Shown here: positions 33,397 to 42,907 of the stretch, piece by piece
Numbering within the stretch: the stretch's first letter is position 1
Layout: each line of letters starts with the position of its first letter
Assembly: GCA_947167845.1 (NCBI GenBank)
Contig: CAMVJQ010000010.1
Location: 1-54,652, forward strand
Reading direction: 5' to 3'
Source: an uncultured Prevotella sp.
Lineage (GTDB): Bacteria; Bacteroidota; Bacteroidia; Bacteroidales; Bacteroidaceae
DNA length: 54,652 bases
The notes under the pieces: generated by a model
What the model was told of the DNA's origin: nothing
Database searches by the model: none
Seen by the model: the letters and a program-made list of their open reading frames with translations, nothing else
Position numbers and translations under genes: made by a program

Positions 33397-34458
33397 TTAC
33401 ACTTTAATTACAATTCGTGATAGATAAGTCTTGCCGTCGTCAGATTCACCTTTCTCCCATATATAGCGGTGGGGGTAGAACAGGTCGAGACGGCGTTGCA
33501 CCTGACTTAGGCCGATACCATGCCCACTGCGGTCCTGTTGCGTCTTTGGATGATTTGAGTTCTTTATTTCGCAGACCACAAGGTCGCTGACTTCATTGTC
33601 ACCCAAACGTTCGACAGCAGTACTGATACTGATATGCACATAACTCGGCTCTATTGGACTGATGCCATGCTTGAAGGCATTCTCCACGAGCGACACGAAC
33701 AGCAGAGGAGCAATCTTCAAGTCGGGGTTAGCAACATCTTTCTCAAAAACGACATCAACATTCTGAGGCAGACGGATCTTCATCAGATTGACATAATTAT
33801 CGAGAAATTGGATTTCACTGTTCAGCGGCACTTCTTCCTGCTGATTGTCATAAAGCATGTGGCGCAGCATCTTGGAGAGTTGCTGAATAGCATTTTGTGC
33901 CCTGGATGTGTCGAAAGCCGTCAAGGCATAGATGTTATTGAGCGTGTTCAACAGAAAATGCGGATTGATCTGTGAACGCAGGTTCCGCAGTTCAGCCTCA
34001 GCCCTTGCCGCCTCGGCTTCCAGGCGGGCATCCTCACTATGATGCCAGCGCAAGGCCAACTGAATGGTAGTGGCTATGGCGGCGGCTACAGACAGATTGA
34101 AGATATCGCGCAGAATAAAGAATAAAGTATCCACGACGGTCGGGTCACGATGATGATGCGGTGCGTCAGGATCAAAGTAAGTATGGGTAAATGTCATCCA
34201 ATAATGCAGAAACACACCAAGGCACACCAGCATCACCAGATTCGTCAACCCATAATACCGATGTTTCCCTGTCACGAAATATTTAGGTGTCAGCCACAGG
34301 TAGTTGACATAGAACACAGTCATCATCAGCAACGGTGACATACAGAGCATCACATACTGTAAAGGAGCCACCCCCCTACCCCTGAGAAAGGTCAGCGGCG
34401 AAAGGAACAGAATGCCCCAGACGGCCATGTGGATAAGTATCGTGACCCGTCTATTCAT
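33397..34458 (-). CDS. LytS-family sensor histidine kinase
   Basis: A 353-residue kinase. Four membrane segments lie in residues 1-135, with no periplasmic sensor domain. A coiled coil (ARLEAEAARAEAELRNL) leads to the His_kinase motif RSQINPHFLLNTLNNIY with phospho-His167, and a HATPase domain has the N box LVENAFKHG and a GHGIGLSQVQRRL glycine loop. Its start overlaps the end of the permease gene by 8 bases, and it pairs with the LytTR regulator downstream. Confidence 0.93.
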   Translation of the reverse strand: MNRRVTILIHMAVWGILFLSPLTFLRGRGVAPLQYVMLCMSPLLMMTVFYVNYLWLTPKYFVTGKHRYYGLTNLVMLVCLGVFLHYWMTFTHTYFDPDAPHHHRDPTVVDTLFFILRDIFNLSVAAAIATTIQLALRWHHSEDARLEAEAARAEAELRNLRSQINPHFLLNTLNNIYALTAFDTSRAQNAIQQLSKMLRHMLYDNQQEEVPLNSEIQFLDNYVNLMKIRLPQNVDVVFEKDVANPDLKIAPLLFVSLVENAFKHGISPIEPSYVHISISTAVERLGDNEVSDLVVCEIKNSNHPKTQQDRSGHGIGLSQVQRRLDLFYPHRYIWEKGESDDGKTYLSRIVIKV

Positions 34459-35671
34459 GGCGGATGGCTTCTATAGGATCCATATTGGCTGCTTTTTGGG
34501 CGGGGATATAGCCGAAGAGTACGCCGATGCATACACAGACAAGGAATGACACATAGACCGACCAGGCTGGTACGCTTGACGGCATGCCAAACATCGGTAC
34601 GAGGAAGGCACTGGCCGAACAGCCTACCAGGATGCCCAACAAGCCGCCCGTCACGGATATCAGCACCGACTCTATCAGGAATTGAAGCGAAATGACAGGC
34701 CCCGTAGCACCGACAGCCATACGGAGACCGATTTCCTTGGTGCGCTCAGTCACACTGACCAGCATAATATTCATGATGCCGATTCCTGCCACCAGAAGAG
34801 AGAAGGCCGCTGCCACAACGAGGATAATGGTCACCGTGTCCATCGTTGAAGACATCGTCTGCATCATTTCAGCCTGTGAGCGGATGGTGAAGTCGTCGGA
34901 TGCATCCTCTTTCAACTTATGGTTGCTGCGCAGCATCTGAGTCAGTTCCTCGATGGCAGCATCAGAGAGTTCTTCGGTAATCGCAGAACAGACAATGCTG
35001 GAAAAGAAGGTCTGGGCAGCAATACGCTTCATCACGGTAGTATATGGAGCGATAATCACATTGTCCTGGTCCATGCCCCAGGAGTTGTAGCCTTTCGACT
35101 TCAGCACGCCGACGATCATCACCGGGATGCTCTTGAACCGAATAGTCTTGCCAATAGGGTCCACCCCTTCGCCAAACAATTCAGTGACAATAGTCTTTCC
35201 CACCACAACCTTCTTGGACGCTTTCTTGATATCCTCTTCCGTGAAGCACTCGCCCTGTTCGATGACCCATTGCTTGATGTCAAGATAATCGGGCGACTCT
35301 CCATAAACGGTCGTATTGGTGTTGTTGTTACCATAGATGGCCTGCCCGCTGGCCGTCACCTCGGGAGACACCTTTGTCACGAATTTTTTCTCACGCAGGA
35401 TCCGTTCATAGTCAGCCATCTTCAATGTCTGCATACTCGACGGGTCCTGACGGACACCACCTCTCATATCTGCACCAGGGCGAATGGTCAGCAAATTGGT
35501 TCCCATCGTCGACAACTCCTTACGAATGCTTTCCTTTGAACCCTGTCCGATAGCCATCATGATGATAACGGCTGCCACACCGATGATAATGCCCAGCATG
35601 GAGAGGAAGGAGCGCATCTTATTGTTGCCAACGGCCTTTATGCTTACTTTGAACAGATTCAGTATATTCAT
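34451..35671 (-). CDS. MacB/FtsX-type ABC transporter permease
   Basis: A 406-residue permease. It has an N-terminal membrane helix (MLGIIIGVAAVIIMMAIGQG), a periplasmic MacB_PCD domain (about 45-270), then three membrane helices of an FtsX domain (IGIMNIMLVSVTERTKEIGLR signature). Unlike E. coli MacB the ATPase is a separate gene, placed 57 bases upstream. With the adaptor and TolC it should form a mechanotransmission-type efflux pump. Confidence 0.92.
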   Translation of the reverse strand: MNILNLFKVSIKAVGNNKMRSFLSMLGIIIGVAAVIIMMAIGQGSKESIRKELSTMGTNLLTIRPGADMRGGVRQDPSSMQTLKMADYERILREKKFVTKVSPEVTASGQAIYGNNNTNTTVYGESPDYLDIKQWVIEQGECFTEEDIKKASKKVVVGKTIVTELFGEGVDPIGKTIRFKSIPVMIVGVLKSKGYNSWGMDQDNVIIAPYTTVMKRIAAQTFFSSIVCSAITEELSDAAIEELTQMLRSNHKLKEDASDDFTIRSQAEMMQTMSSTMDTVTIILVVAAAFSLLVAGIGIMNIMLVSVTERTKEIGLRMAVGATGPVISLQFLIESVLISVTGGLLGILVGCSASAFLVPMFGMPSSVPAWSVYVSFLVCVCIGVLFGYIPAQKAANMDPIEAIRHE

Positions 35672-35728
35672 CTTGCTATTATTCTTTTGCCTCTTAATAT
35701 TATCCCATTTTACTTTTTTATCTTTTCA

Positions 35729-36481
35729 TCAGTCGTCGTTCGGCACCGGCAACTGTGCGAGGGCCTCTGCTGCCGACTTGATGTTGGTATTAATGGTATC
35801 CTCCCGAATCTTTCCATCACGCAAATTGATGTTACGACTCGAATACTCGGCTATCTCCGGGTTATGGGTTACGAAGATAATCGTATGTCCCTGACGATAA
35901 AGTTCTTGAAAGAGTACCAGCATCTCGAACGAGGTACGGGTGTCAAGATTACCTGTGGCCTCATCGGCAAGGAGCACAGCCGGGTCATTCACCAGCGCAC
36001 GGGCAATGGCGACACGCTGCATCTGACCGCCTGACATCTGGTTTGACTTATGATAGAGACGGTCGCCCAACCCTACTGCCTTTAAGGCCTTGACAGCCCG
36101 CTCGCGACGCTCGGAGGCCGACACGCTAGAATTGTACATCAGCGGCAGTTCCACATTCTCTACGGCCGTGGTCTTTGCCAACAAATTATAATTCTGGAAC
36201 ACGAAACCAATCTTACGGTTACGCAGATGGGCCCGCTGCGTCTTAGACATCGAGCGTACCGCCACCCCGTCGAGGAAATACTCTCCACTTGTCGGTGTAT
36301 CGAGGCAGCCCAACTGATTGAGCAGTGTGGACTTGCCAGAACCGGAGGTACCCTGGATAGTGACGAACTCACCCTCGTAGATCTTGAAAGAGACACCCCG
36401 CAGGGCCTTTACCGTCTCACTGCCCACCTGGAAATAGCGCTTTACATCCTTCAATTCGATTACAACCTTTCTTTCGTCCAT
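35729..36481 (-). CDS. MacB/LolD-type ABC ATPase
   Basis: A 250-residue ATPase. Walker A is GTSGSGKST, the signature MSGGQMQRVAIARAL, Walker B VLLADEAT, and the switch His lies in FVTHNPEIAEYS. The LolD/MacB group features (RNRKIGFVFQNYNLL) are present. It partners the permease encoded 57 bases downstream. Confidence 0.95.
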   Translation of the reverse strand: MDERKVVIELKDVKRYFQVGSETVKALRGVSFKIYEGEFVTIQGTSGSGKSTLLNQLGCLDTPTSGEYFLDGVAVRSMSKTQRAHLRNRKIGFVFQNYNLLAKTTAVENVELPLMYNSSVSASERRERAVKALKAVGLGDRLYHKSNQMSGGQMQRVAIARALVNDPAVLLADEATGNLDTRTSFEMLVLFQELYRQGHTIIFVTHNPEIAEYSSRNINLRDGKIREDTINTNIKSAAEALAQLPVPNDD

Positions 36482-36542
36482 AGTCCTTGTTGTTTGGCTC
36501 AGATCAAGTCGACTCTCTCAGAGGCGCTTCTTTTGTCTGAAT

Positions 36543-37733
36543 TCATTTCTTTTGCTGTTGATTGTTCCTATTGTTTCTCGGACGTGGCATGAAGGGGTTG
36601 CTGGCCTGTTCCTGCTGCGGGTCATCGCCCCCCCCACCAATGCTGAAATCCGTCAGGACTTCCGTGCCGGCACTGACACCGCTCAGGATCTCTGTCAGCA
36701 TGCCATTCGAAGTTCCGATCTCCACCTTATGAGCCTTAAACACATCGCCTTCCCTTGTCCAGACCTTATGCTCACCTTCCGTATCCTCGATGGTCTGCCC
36801 CTTGCCAAGAAGCATCTCATTGGGAGTGAAACGGAGTGCCTTCGAAGGCACAGCCAACACATTGTTCAACTCCAGTGTATAGATCGTCACGTTAGCCGTC
36901 AGTCCCGGCTTCAGTTTCAGGTCGGCATTGGGTGCTGAGATCACGACCTCGTATGTCACCACATTGCTCGAAGTCGCCGCCTGTTGGCGCACCTGAGTTA
37001 CTCTTCCCTCAAAGGAATCTTCAGGGAAGGCATCGACCGTGAAACTGACGCGCTGCCCCTCCTGCACGCCACCGATATCGGCCTCGTCGATGTCGGCAAT
37101 GACACGCATATCCGTCAGGTCTTGGGCAATCACAAACAGTTCCGGCGTATTGAATGAAGAGGCAACCGTCTGCCCTTCCTCCACCGACTTCGACAGCACG
37201 ACCCCATCGATCGGCGACGTGATGGTGGCATAGCCCAGATTCGTCTGGGCACGCTGTACACTCTCCTTCGCAGAGTTCACTTGTTGAAGTGCTGTCTGAT
37301 ACTGTAGTCGGGCGTTCTCATAGTCGTCGGCACTGACCAGTCCCTTCTCATAAAGCGTCTTATACCTGTTGTAATTACTCTGACGATAGTTCAAAGTGCT
37401 CTCTGCCGAACTCAGATTGGCCTTTTGCGCATTCAGTTCACTGATCAGGTTCGTCTTGTCCAATTCGGCTATCACCTGGCCCTTCTTCACCACGGAGTTA
37501 TAGTCCACATAAAGGCGACTGACAATGCCCGACACCTGAGTACCCACCGTCACCGAGGTCACCGGTTCGATGGTTCCCGTAGCAGTGATACTGGTCTGGA
37601 TGCTGGTGTTCTCCACTTTGGCTGTGGAAAAAGTCACCTTCTCTTCCTTCTTGCCACCCGACAACAGCCAGACGGCAACAGCCATCCCGGCAACAACGGC
37701 CGCGATGACACCCCACATTTTCTTATTCTTCAT
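36543..37733 (-). CDS. MacA-like periplasmic adaptor
   Basis: A 396-residue membrane-fusion protein: N-terminal membrane anchor (GVIAAVVAGMAVAVWLLSGG), lipoyl halves (TGTIEPVTSVTVGTQVSG; SPIDGVVLSKSVEEG) separated by a long coiled-coil hairpin (about 90-165), beta-barrel and membrane-proximal domains, then a Gln/Asn/Arg-rich tail. It links the permease to the outer membrane channel encoded 23 bases upstream. Confidence 0.92.
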   Translation of the reverse strand: MKNKKMWGVIAAVVAGMAVAVWLLSGGKKEEKVTFSTAKVENTSIQTSITATGTIEPVTSVTVGTQVSGIVSRLYVDYNSVVKKGQVIAELDKTNLISELNAQKANLSSAESTLNYRQSNYNRYKTLYEKGLVSADDYENARLQYQTALQQVNSAKESVQRAQTNLGYATITSPIDGVVLSKSVEEGQTVASSFNTPELFVIAQDLTDMRVIADIDEADIGGVQEGQRVSFTVDAFPEDSFEGRVTQVRQQAATSSNVVTYEVVISAPNADLKLKPGLTANVTIYTLELNNVLAVPSKALRFTPNEMLLGKGQTIEDTEGEHKVWTREGDVFKAHKVEIGTSNGMLTEILSGVSAGTEVLTDFSIGGGGDDPQQEQASNPFMPRPRNNRNNQQQKK

Positions 37734-37756
37734 ATTTCCTTTGATTTTTCACTTAT

Positions 37757-39106
37757 TCACCATTTCAACGATCCATCCTTATAGAAAGCCAGCATCTGCT
37801 CATTATACAGAGCCTGGTACTTCGACTGCAACTGGTTCTGCTGGGCAGTCAGCAGGGCATCCTTACCCTTCATCAGTTCCACAATGTTTTTCAGTCCAAG
37901 GCGGAATTGTTCAGACAACAGGTCATAACTCTGCTGAGCACTCTCCACACTGGCCGAGGCGGCCACATACTTCTGCTGATTGTTCAGCGCGTTCAACCAA
38001 AAGGTTTGGATATTGGTATAGAGTGTTTTCTCCTGATCCTGCAAATCCAGTTGTGCCGTCATTTGCTGAATCTTCGCTTTGTTGACTGCGGTCTTTGTTG
38101 AACGCCCGTCATAAATGGGAATGTTCACCCCCAGCCCCACCTGACTCGACAGATTGCTCTTCATCTGATTGCCCCAGCCATCACTGGCCAGAGAGTTGGT
38201 TGACGTGCTCACCCCTCCTGTCACATTGACCGTGGGGAGCCATCCGGCCTTGGCAATATTCACACTCACACCGCTCCGTTTAACAGCAAGCCGAAGGCGC
38301 TCCAGTTCAGGGCGCACCAGCAAAGCGTCCTCATAGACACTCTGCAGCGAGGGTATTTCCGCCAGCACCGTTGCATCGCTGATCTCCGGAATGACCACAT
38401 CAAAGTCTTGCTCGTCTGTAATCTCCAGCAACTGCTTCATCTGGAGTTTGTAGGTTTTCAACTGGCTACGGGCTTCCACAATGGCATATTCGTCATTGGC
38501 GCGCTGAGCCGTCAACTGTGCAAGGTCAGCCTTCGACATCTTGCCGACCTCCAGCATCTCCTTTCCCCGCTCCTCTGTCTTCCTGCTCGTCTCCAACGTC
38601 TGTTCACTCACTTTTACATGCTCATCCAAATAGAGTATCTGCGCATAAATCTGCGCGATACGCTCCTGGATGTTATTGGCTGTAGCATGCTCCTGAAGTT
38701 CAGCCTCCTGCTCTGCCAGTTGGTCCAGTTTGATGGTATTCTGCTTACGGTTGCCACTCCAGACAGTCCATTGCGCATTGACAGCATAATTACCATTGTA
38801 GAAAGTCTTGTCAACCTTCGTGTTCAGTGTCCCATTGGTAACAGTCGAAATACTCGACATCTTCCAGGGCTGATAGCCGAGACTCTGATTGGTCGAAGCA
38901 GACACGGTAGGCAGCAGGGCCGCCTTGGCACCCTTCAGGTCTTCCGTTGCACTCTGCTTTTGCAACTGCGATTTCTTCAAAGTGATATTATTGGCGAGCG
39001 CATAGTCAATACAGTCTTGCATCGACCACTTCTTCTGAGCCTGTCCGCCCATAGCCGTCATCAGCATCACTCCAATCAATACTAATCCTTTCTTCATACG
39101 TTTCAT
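37757..39106 (-). CDS. TolC-family outer membrane efflux protein
   Basis: A 449-residue channel with a signal peptide (ending MGGQAQ) and two OEP repeats rich in long helices (KDLKGAKAALLPTVSASTNQ; AKAGWLPTVNVTGG). The open frame runs to a TTG at 39121, which lies within the promoter TATTTTTG, so ATG 39106 (or 39097) is the start. First gene of the efflux operon tolC-macA-ATPase-permease-kinase-regulator. Confidence 0.92.
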   Translation of the reverse strand: MKRMKKGLVLIGVMLMTAMGGQAQKKWSMQDCIDYALANNITLKKSQLQKQSATEDLKGAKAALLPTVSASTNQSLGYQPWKMSSISTVTNGTLNTKVDKTFYNGNYAVNAQWTVWSGNRKQNTIKLDQLAEQEAELQEHATANNIQERIAQIYAQILYLDEHVKVSEQTLETSRKTEERGKEMLEVGKMSKADLAQLTAQRANDEYAIVEARSQLKTYKLQMKQLLEITDEQDFDVVIPEISDATVLAEIPSLQSVYEDALLVRPELERLRLAVKRSGVSVNIAKAGWLPTVNVTGGVSTSTNSLASDGWGNQMKSNLSSQVGLGVNIPIYDGRSTKTAVNKAKIQQMTAQLDLQDQEKTLYTNIQTFWLNALNNQQKYVAASASVESAQQSYDLLSEQFRLGLKNIVELMKGKDALLTAQQNQLQSKYQALYNEQMLAFYKDGSLKW

Positions 39107-39118
39107 ATTTTCACGGTG

Positions 39119-39126
39119 CAAAAATA
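39119..39126 (-). promoter_or_regulatory. Promoter of the efflux operon
   Basis: The minus strand reads TATTTTTG, 12 bases before the ATG at 39106, giving a very short leader. Confidence 0.55.
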
Positions 39127-39161
39127 CGACTTTTTTCCCAAAGCCAGAAATATTATATACA

Positions 39162-39198
39162 AGAATTGGCAGTTAGTAGACTTTAACTGCCAATTCTT
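39162..39198 (-). terminator. Terminator after the sugar permease gene
   Basis: AAGAATTGGCAGTTA (39162-39176) pairs perfectly with TAACTGCCAATTCTT (39184-39198), an 8-base loop between. It lies 38 bases past the permease stop and upstream of the efflux promoter. Confidence 0.75.
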
Positions 39199-39235
39199 CG
39201 ACAAATTCAAGATTTGTTAAATCCGTTAACCTTGT

Positions 39236-40465
39236 TCAATTTTCAGTTCCAGCCTCACGCCTACGCGTAACAAGGCAGAAGGCGAAAAGACCCACAAGGA
39301 CATAGCCGATAAGGGGAATAACGAAGGGAATCACCAGATTCGTCGCATCAGCAATGGCACCAACCAGCAGGAAGCCACATCCGCCCACAGGCGTCATCAT
39401 CAGGATAGATGAAGCCGTCTTCGTCAGACTGCCCAAGTCTCGAAGGGCCAGTGAAAATATTGTGGGGAACATTATCGCCTCAAAGAGGTAGATACCCAGC
39501 AGTCCAATGAATGAGACATAACCCAAGTCCATCAGCACCAGCATTGTACAGGCCACACTGCCAATGGCACAATAGAACAACATCCACTCTGCACGAATCT
39601 TACGCATCAACATGCTGCCGCCAAAGCGTCCCACCATAAAAAAAGCCAGCGCACCCGTCAGCACCATCGAAGCCGTACGGTCGTCCATCCAGCCCTGTCC
39701 TGTGACAAAGTTGATGAAGTAACTGTTTATGGAGATCTCTGACACCTCATAGGCCAGAAGGGCTATCAGACCATAGACAAAGAACTTGTGCCGCCAGACC
39801 ACCCTCAGCGGTTCACTGCCATACTTTGCCTTCTCCTCCATACCATCATGATGCTCTATCTCCGGCAGACGGATCTTGGCAAAGACGAATGCAATCACCA
39901 ACACTACGATGCCAAGTATCACGTATGGCACTGCCACATTCGAACCTGCGCCGCTGAACAGGAACTGGCCGACTGCAAAAGTGGCAAAAAGGCATCCCAT
40001 CCCATTGAACGACTGCGAGAGGTTCAGTCTTGCTGATGCCGTCTCCCTGGCTCCCAGTTCCGTCACGTAGGGATTAGCCGCCGTCTCAAGGAACGTCAGG
40101 CCACAGCCAATAATAAAAAGGGCAAAAAGGAAGGCAACGAGCGTGGCGGTCCCTGCTGCTGGCACAAAAAGGAATGCTCCAAGGCCAAAAAGGATTAGTC
40201 CGAAAACCACACCACGACGATAGCCAAACCGATTGATAAACAGTCCGGCGGGAATAGCCATCAAGAAATAGCCCAGATAGGTAGTCACCTGAATCAGCGA
40301 CGACTCCGTGATAGAGATGTCAAGCGTGTTCTGGAAATGCTTGTTGAGCACATCGAGAATAGCCCGCGCAAATCCCCAAAGGAAAAAGAGCGTGGTTATC
40401 AATATGAACGGCACCAGATAATTGGTGCCGTTCTGGCGGAACAATCCGTTCTGATCGTCCTTCAT
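39236..40465 (-). CDS. FucP/NagP-type sugar MFS permease
   Basis: A 409-residue, 12-helix permease of the FucP subfamily (FFLWGFARAILDVLNKHFQ start, GYFLMAIPAGLFINRFGYRRG, FIGCGLTFLETAANPYV motifs). Family members are proton-coupled carriers of fucose, glucose, galactose or N-acetylglucosamine; the substrate cannot be told here. Its ATG directly follows the TAA of the aquaporin gene with no spacing, so translation is coupled. Confidence 0.9.
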   Translation of the reverse strand: MKDDQNGLFRQNGTNYLVPFILITTLFFLWGFARAILDVLNKHFQNTLDISITESSLIQVTTYLGYFLMAIPAGLFINRFGYRRGVVFGLILFGLGAFLFVPAAGTATLVAFLFALFIIGCGLTFLETAANPYVTELGARETASARLNLSQSFNGMGCLFATFAVGQFLFSGAGSNVAVPYVILGIVVLVIAFVFAKIRLPEIEHHDGMEEKAKYGSEPLRVVWRHKFFVYGLIALLAYEVSEISINSYFINFVTGQGWMDDRTASMVLTGALAFFMVGRFGGSMLMRKIRAEWMLFYCAIGSVACTMLVLMDLGYVSFIGLLGIYLFEAIMFPTIFSLALRDLGSLTKTASSILMMTPVGGCGFLLVGAIADATNLVIPFVIPLIGYVLVGLFAFCLVTRRREAGTEN

Positions 40466-41146
40466 TTACTTCTTCTCTTCTGGTTCTATCATTTTCCAGA
40501 TACCTGCAGCACAGGCTGCGCCCACGAACGGGCCAACGATGAAGATCCAGAGATTTGCCAAAGCCGTACCACCTTGGAAAATAGCAGGTGCAATAGAACG
40601 GGCTGGGTTCACTGAAGTGCCAGTGTAACGGATGCAAACAAGGTGAACCAAAATCAGGCTCAGACCGATAGCCAGACCGGCAAAGTTATTGGTTGCACCA
40701 TTGGTCTTGGCTGTAGCACCCAACACAACGAGAACGAATACACAGGTAAAAATAATCTCTGCCAGCAGTCCACCAAGCATCGAGACGTTAGCCTGCAGGT
40801 CATTGGCACCTGTACCATCGAGTCCGGGCACATTCTCTGTGAGGATATAGAGCAAAGCGCTGCCAATGAAGGCGCCGATCACCTGGAAGAGCATATACAT
40901 GCCACAATCCTTGGCGTCGATACGACCTGTCAGGAAGCAACCGAGTGTGATGGCCGGATTGATGTGGCAACCAGAGATACCACCGATAGTATAGGCCATA
41001 GCCACCACAGCCAGACCGAAGGCAAAAGCCGTCCCCACCACAGCAGGGATATTGTTAACAGGGTCACAACCCAGACTCACTGCGACACCGCAGCCCATCA
41101 ATACGAGCACCATTGTGCCCACCATTTCTGCCAAATACTTTTTCAT
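40466..41146 (-). CDS. aqpZ: Aquaporin (AqpZ/MIP family)
   Basis: A 226-residue six-helix channel with both NPA motifs (GCHINPAITLG at 63-65, and TSVNPARSIAP). The second NPA followed by Arg and the lack of the GlpF-type Asp after it favour a water channel over a glycerol facilitator. It sits between a GH43 gene (60 bases upstream) and the sugar permease (0 bases). Confidence 0.9.
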   Translation of the reverse strand: MKKYLAEMVGTMVLVLMGCGVAVSLGCDPVNNIPAVVGTAFAFGLAVVAMAYTIGGISGCHINPAITLGCFLTGRIDAKDCGMYMLFQVIGAFIGSALLYILTENVPGLDGTGANDLQANVSMLGGLLAEIIFTCVFVLVVLGATAKTNGATNNFAGLAIGLSLILVHLVCIRYTGTSVNPARSIAPAIFQGGTALANLWIFIVGPFVGAACAAGIWKMIEPEEKK

Positions 41147-41205
41147 AACTCTTTAGTTTTTAATGTTAATACTTTATGATTTTACTCTTTTACCTTTTTA
41201 CTTTT

Positions 41206-42756
41206 TTATTCTTCCTCGTATTTGAAATAATCGAAATCGGCAAAAGTAGCACCATCGTTGCCTTTCTGATAAGCATACATACCGATCACGACTCCAGTGA
41301 AACCACCAACGACCTCTGTGCTGACCAACGAGCAACTCATTTTATAATAAGGTGTATATTCCTTACCGTCGAGGGAATATTCAAAGTCGTATGTCTCACC
41401 GTCACTCTTGATGCGCAGCCAGACCTCAAAGCCGTCTATCTCATCAGCCGCCAGCACAGTCTCGATACTCTTCAGGCTCGCCTTCACAGCAATACACATC
41501 CGCGCTTTTCTGGCCTGTAGGCAGAAGTCCACATGGCCATCGTTGATCTGATAGACACTCAGCCCTGCCTGATCATCGGTGGCACTCTCACTGAAGTTCA
41601 GATGCGTCTCCACCAGCACCTTGGCACTCTCCTGCCGGCGGCCGATAAAAGTGGGGCGCTCATTCTTGGTCAGCGAACTGTTTGAGCCGCGAAGGCGCAA
41701 CAAACCATTTTCTATCCTGTAGTTTGCCGAGTCGGGATTCTGGATATAGACCCATTCCGGTCCAAGCGGCTTGGTGAAATCGTAATAATCAGCCTTCTTC
41801 TGCATCGGGACCTGAGGTAAAGTCCTGACCTCCATCACCGTATCCACGGGATGACCACCATTCACCACAGGCCATTGGCCCTTCGCCCATTCTACAGGAG
41901 CCAGATAAGTCTCACGCCCCAGATGGTGATAGGAACCACCAAAGTTACGATAAGCCAGGAACACGATCCACCACGAGCCGTCCTTAGCCTGCACGAAGTC
42001 TCCATGCCCCGTACCCTGTATCTGCATCCCCTGCCCTGCCATTGAGCAGTTTGTCAGCAGCGGATTGTTGGGATTAGCCACATACGGCCCGTCAATCTTT
42101 CTGCTACGGGCGATAGTGAGTCGGTGAGCCAATTCAGTACCTCCCTCGGAAATAAGGAGATAGTACCAGCCGTCTTTCTTATAGAGATGTGGTCCTTCCG
42201 GATAGCGTCCGCCAGTACCCTGCCAGAGAGCCTTTCCGGGCGTCAGTTGCTTGCCCGTCACAGGGTCAATCTCACAGAGCGTGATCGTGTTGTCGGGATT
42301 GCTCACCATGTAGCACTTGCCGTTCTCAAACCAGAGAGAAGGGTCTATCCCCTGCTGCTCCAGCCAGATAGGTTCACTCCAGGGGCCTTGAGGATCCTTG
42401 GCCGTCACCATGAAATTGCCACCGTTGCCCACATTGGTCGTAATCATATAGTAGGTACCCTCATGATAGCGGATGGTGGGCGCATAGATGCCCAGCCAGG
42501 AGGTGGCACCCTTCAGCGGCAGTTGCGACTCACGGTCGAGCACATTGCCTATCAGTTCCCAGTTCACCAAGTCCTTGGAATGGTAAATGGGCACACCAGG
42601 GAAATACTGAAAGGAAGAATTGACCAGATAGAAGTCATCCCCCACCCTACAGACACTGGGGTCAGGATGATAGCCGGGGATAACAGGGTTTCGCAACTGC
42701 GCCCATGCTGTCAGCGTGAGCAGAAACACAACGAATGTCAAGAGCGCCTTTCTCAT
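41206..42756 (-). CDS. GH43 family beta-xylosidase/arabinofuranosidase
   Basis: A 516-residue secreted glycosidase; signal peptide MRKALLTFVVFLLTLTAWAQ. The five-bladed propeller (about 22-330) has the catalytic Asp in PGYHPDPSVC, the middle Asp in QGIDPSLW and the acid Glu in YPEGPHLY. A C-terminal beta-sandwich (about 335-510, DDQAGLSVYQ) is of the kind found in xylosidases. The frame extends upstream into the promoter, so ATG 42756 is chosen. It probably releases xylose or arabinose from plant glycans; specificity cannot be told. The aquaporin and sugar permease genes follow in the same direction. Confidence 0.9.
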   Translation of the reverse strand: MRKALLTFVVFLLTLTAWAQLRNPVIPGYHPDPSVCRVGDDFYLVNSSFQYFPGVPIYHSKDLVNWELIGNVLDRESQLPLKGATSWLGIYAPTIRYHEGTYYMITTNVGNGGNFMVTAKDPQGPWSEPIWLEQQGIDPSLWFENGKCYMVSNPDNTITLCEIDPVTGKQLTPGKALWQGTGGRYPEGPHLYKKDGWYYLLISEGGTELAHRLTIARSRKIDGPYVANPNNPLLTNCSMAGQGMQIQGTGHGDFVQAKDGSWWIVFLAYRNFGGSYHHLGRETYLAPVEWAKGQWPVVNGGHPVDTVMEVRTLPQVPMQKKADYYDFTKPLGPEWVYIQNPDSANYRIENGLLRLRGSNSSLTKNERPTFIGRRQESAKVLVETHLNFSESATDDQAGLSVYQINDGHVDFCLQARKARMCIAVKASLKSIETVLAADEIDGFEVWLRIKSDGETYDFEYSLDGKEYTPYYKMSCSLVSTEVVGGFTGVVIGMYAYQKGNDGATFADFDYFKYEEE

Positions 42757-42777
42757 AATTCTATCCGATTTTGGCAG

Positions 42778-42785
42778 CAAAATTA
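42778..42785 (-). promoter_or_regulatory. Promoter of the GH43-aquaporin-permease block
   Basis: The minus strand reads TAATTTTG 22 bases before the GH43 ATG. Confidence 0.55.
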
Positions 42786-42891
42786 CAAAAAAAGCCACAG
42801 ACTACATAGATTTTTACAGAAAAATTCTGTGAGAATCAAAAAAAATCTGTGATTATCTGTGAAATCTGTCGCATTGATTAGAATTTATTAG

Positions 42892-42899
42892 TAACTTTG
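42892..42899 (+). promoter_or_regulatory. Promoter of the hydrolase fusion gene
   Basis: TAACTTTG ends 8 bases before the ATG at 42908, again predicting a leaderless or nearly leaderless transcript. Confidence 0.6.
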
Positions 42900-42907
42900 C
42901 GGCCACA

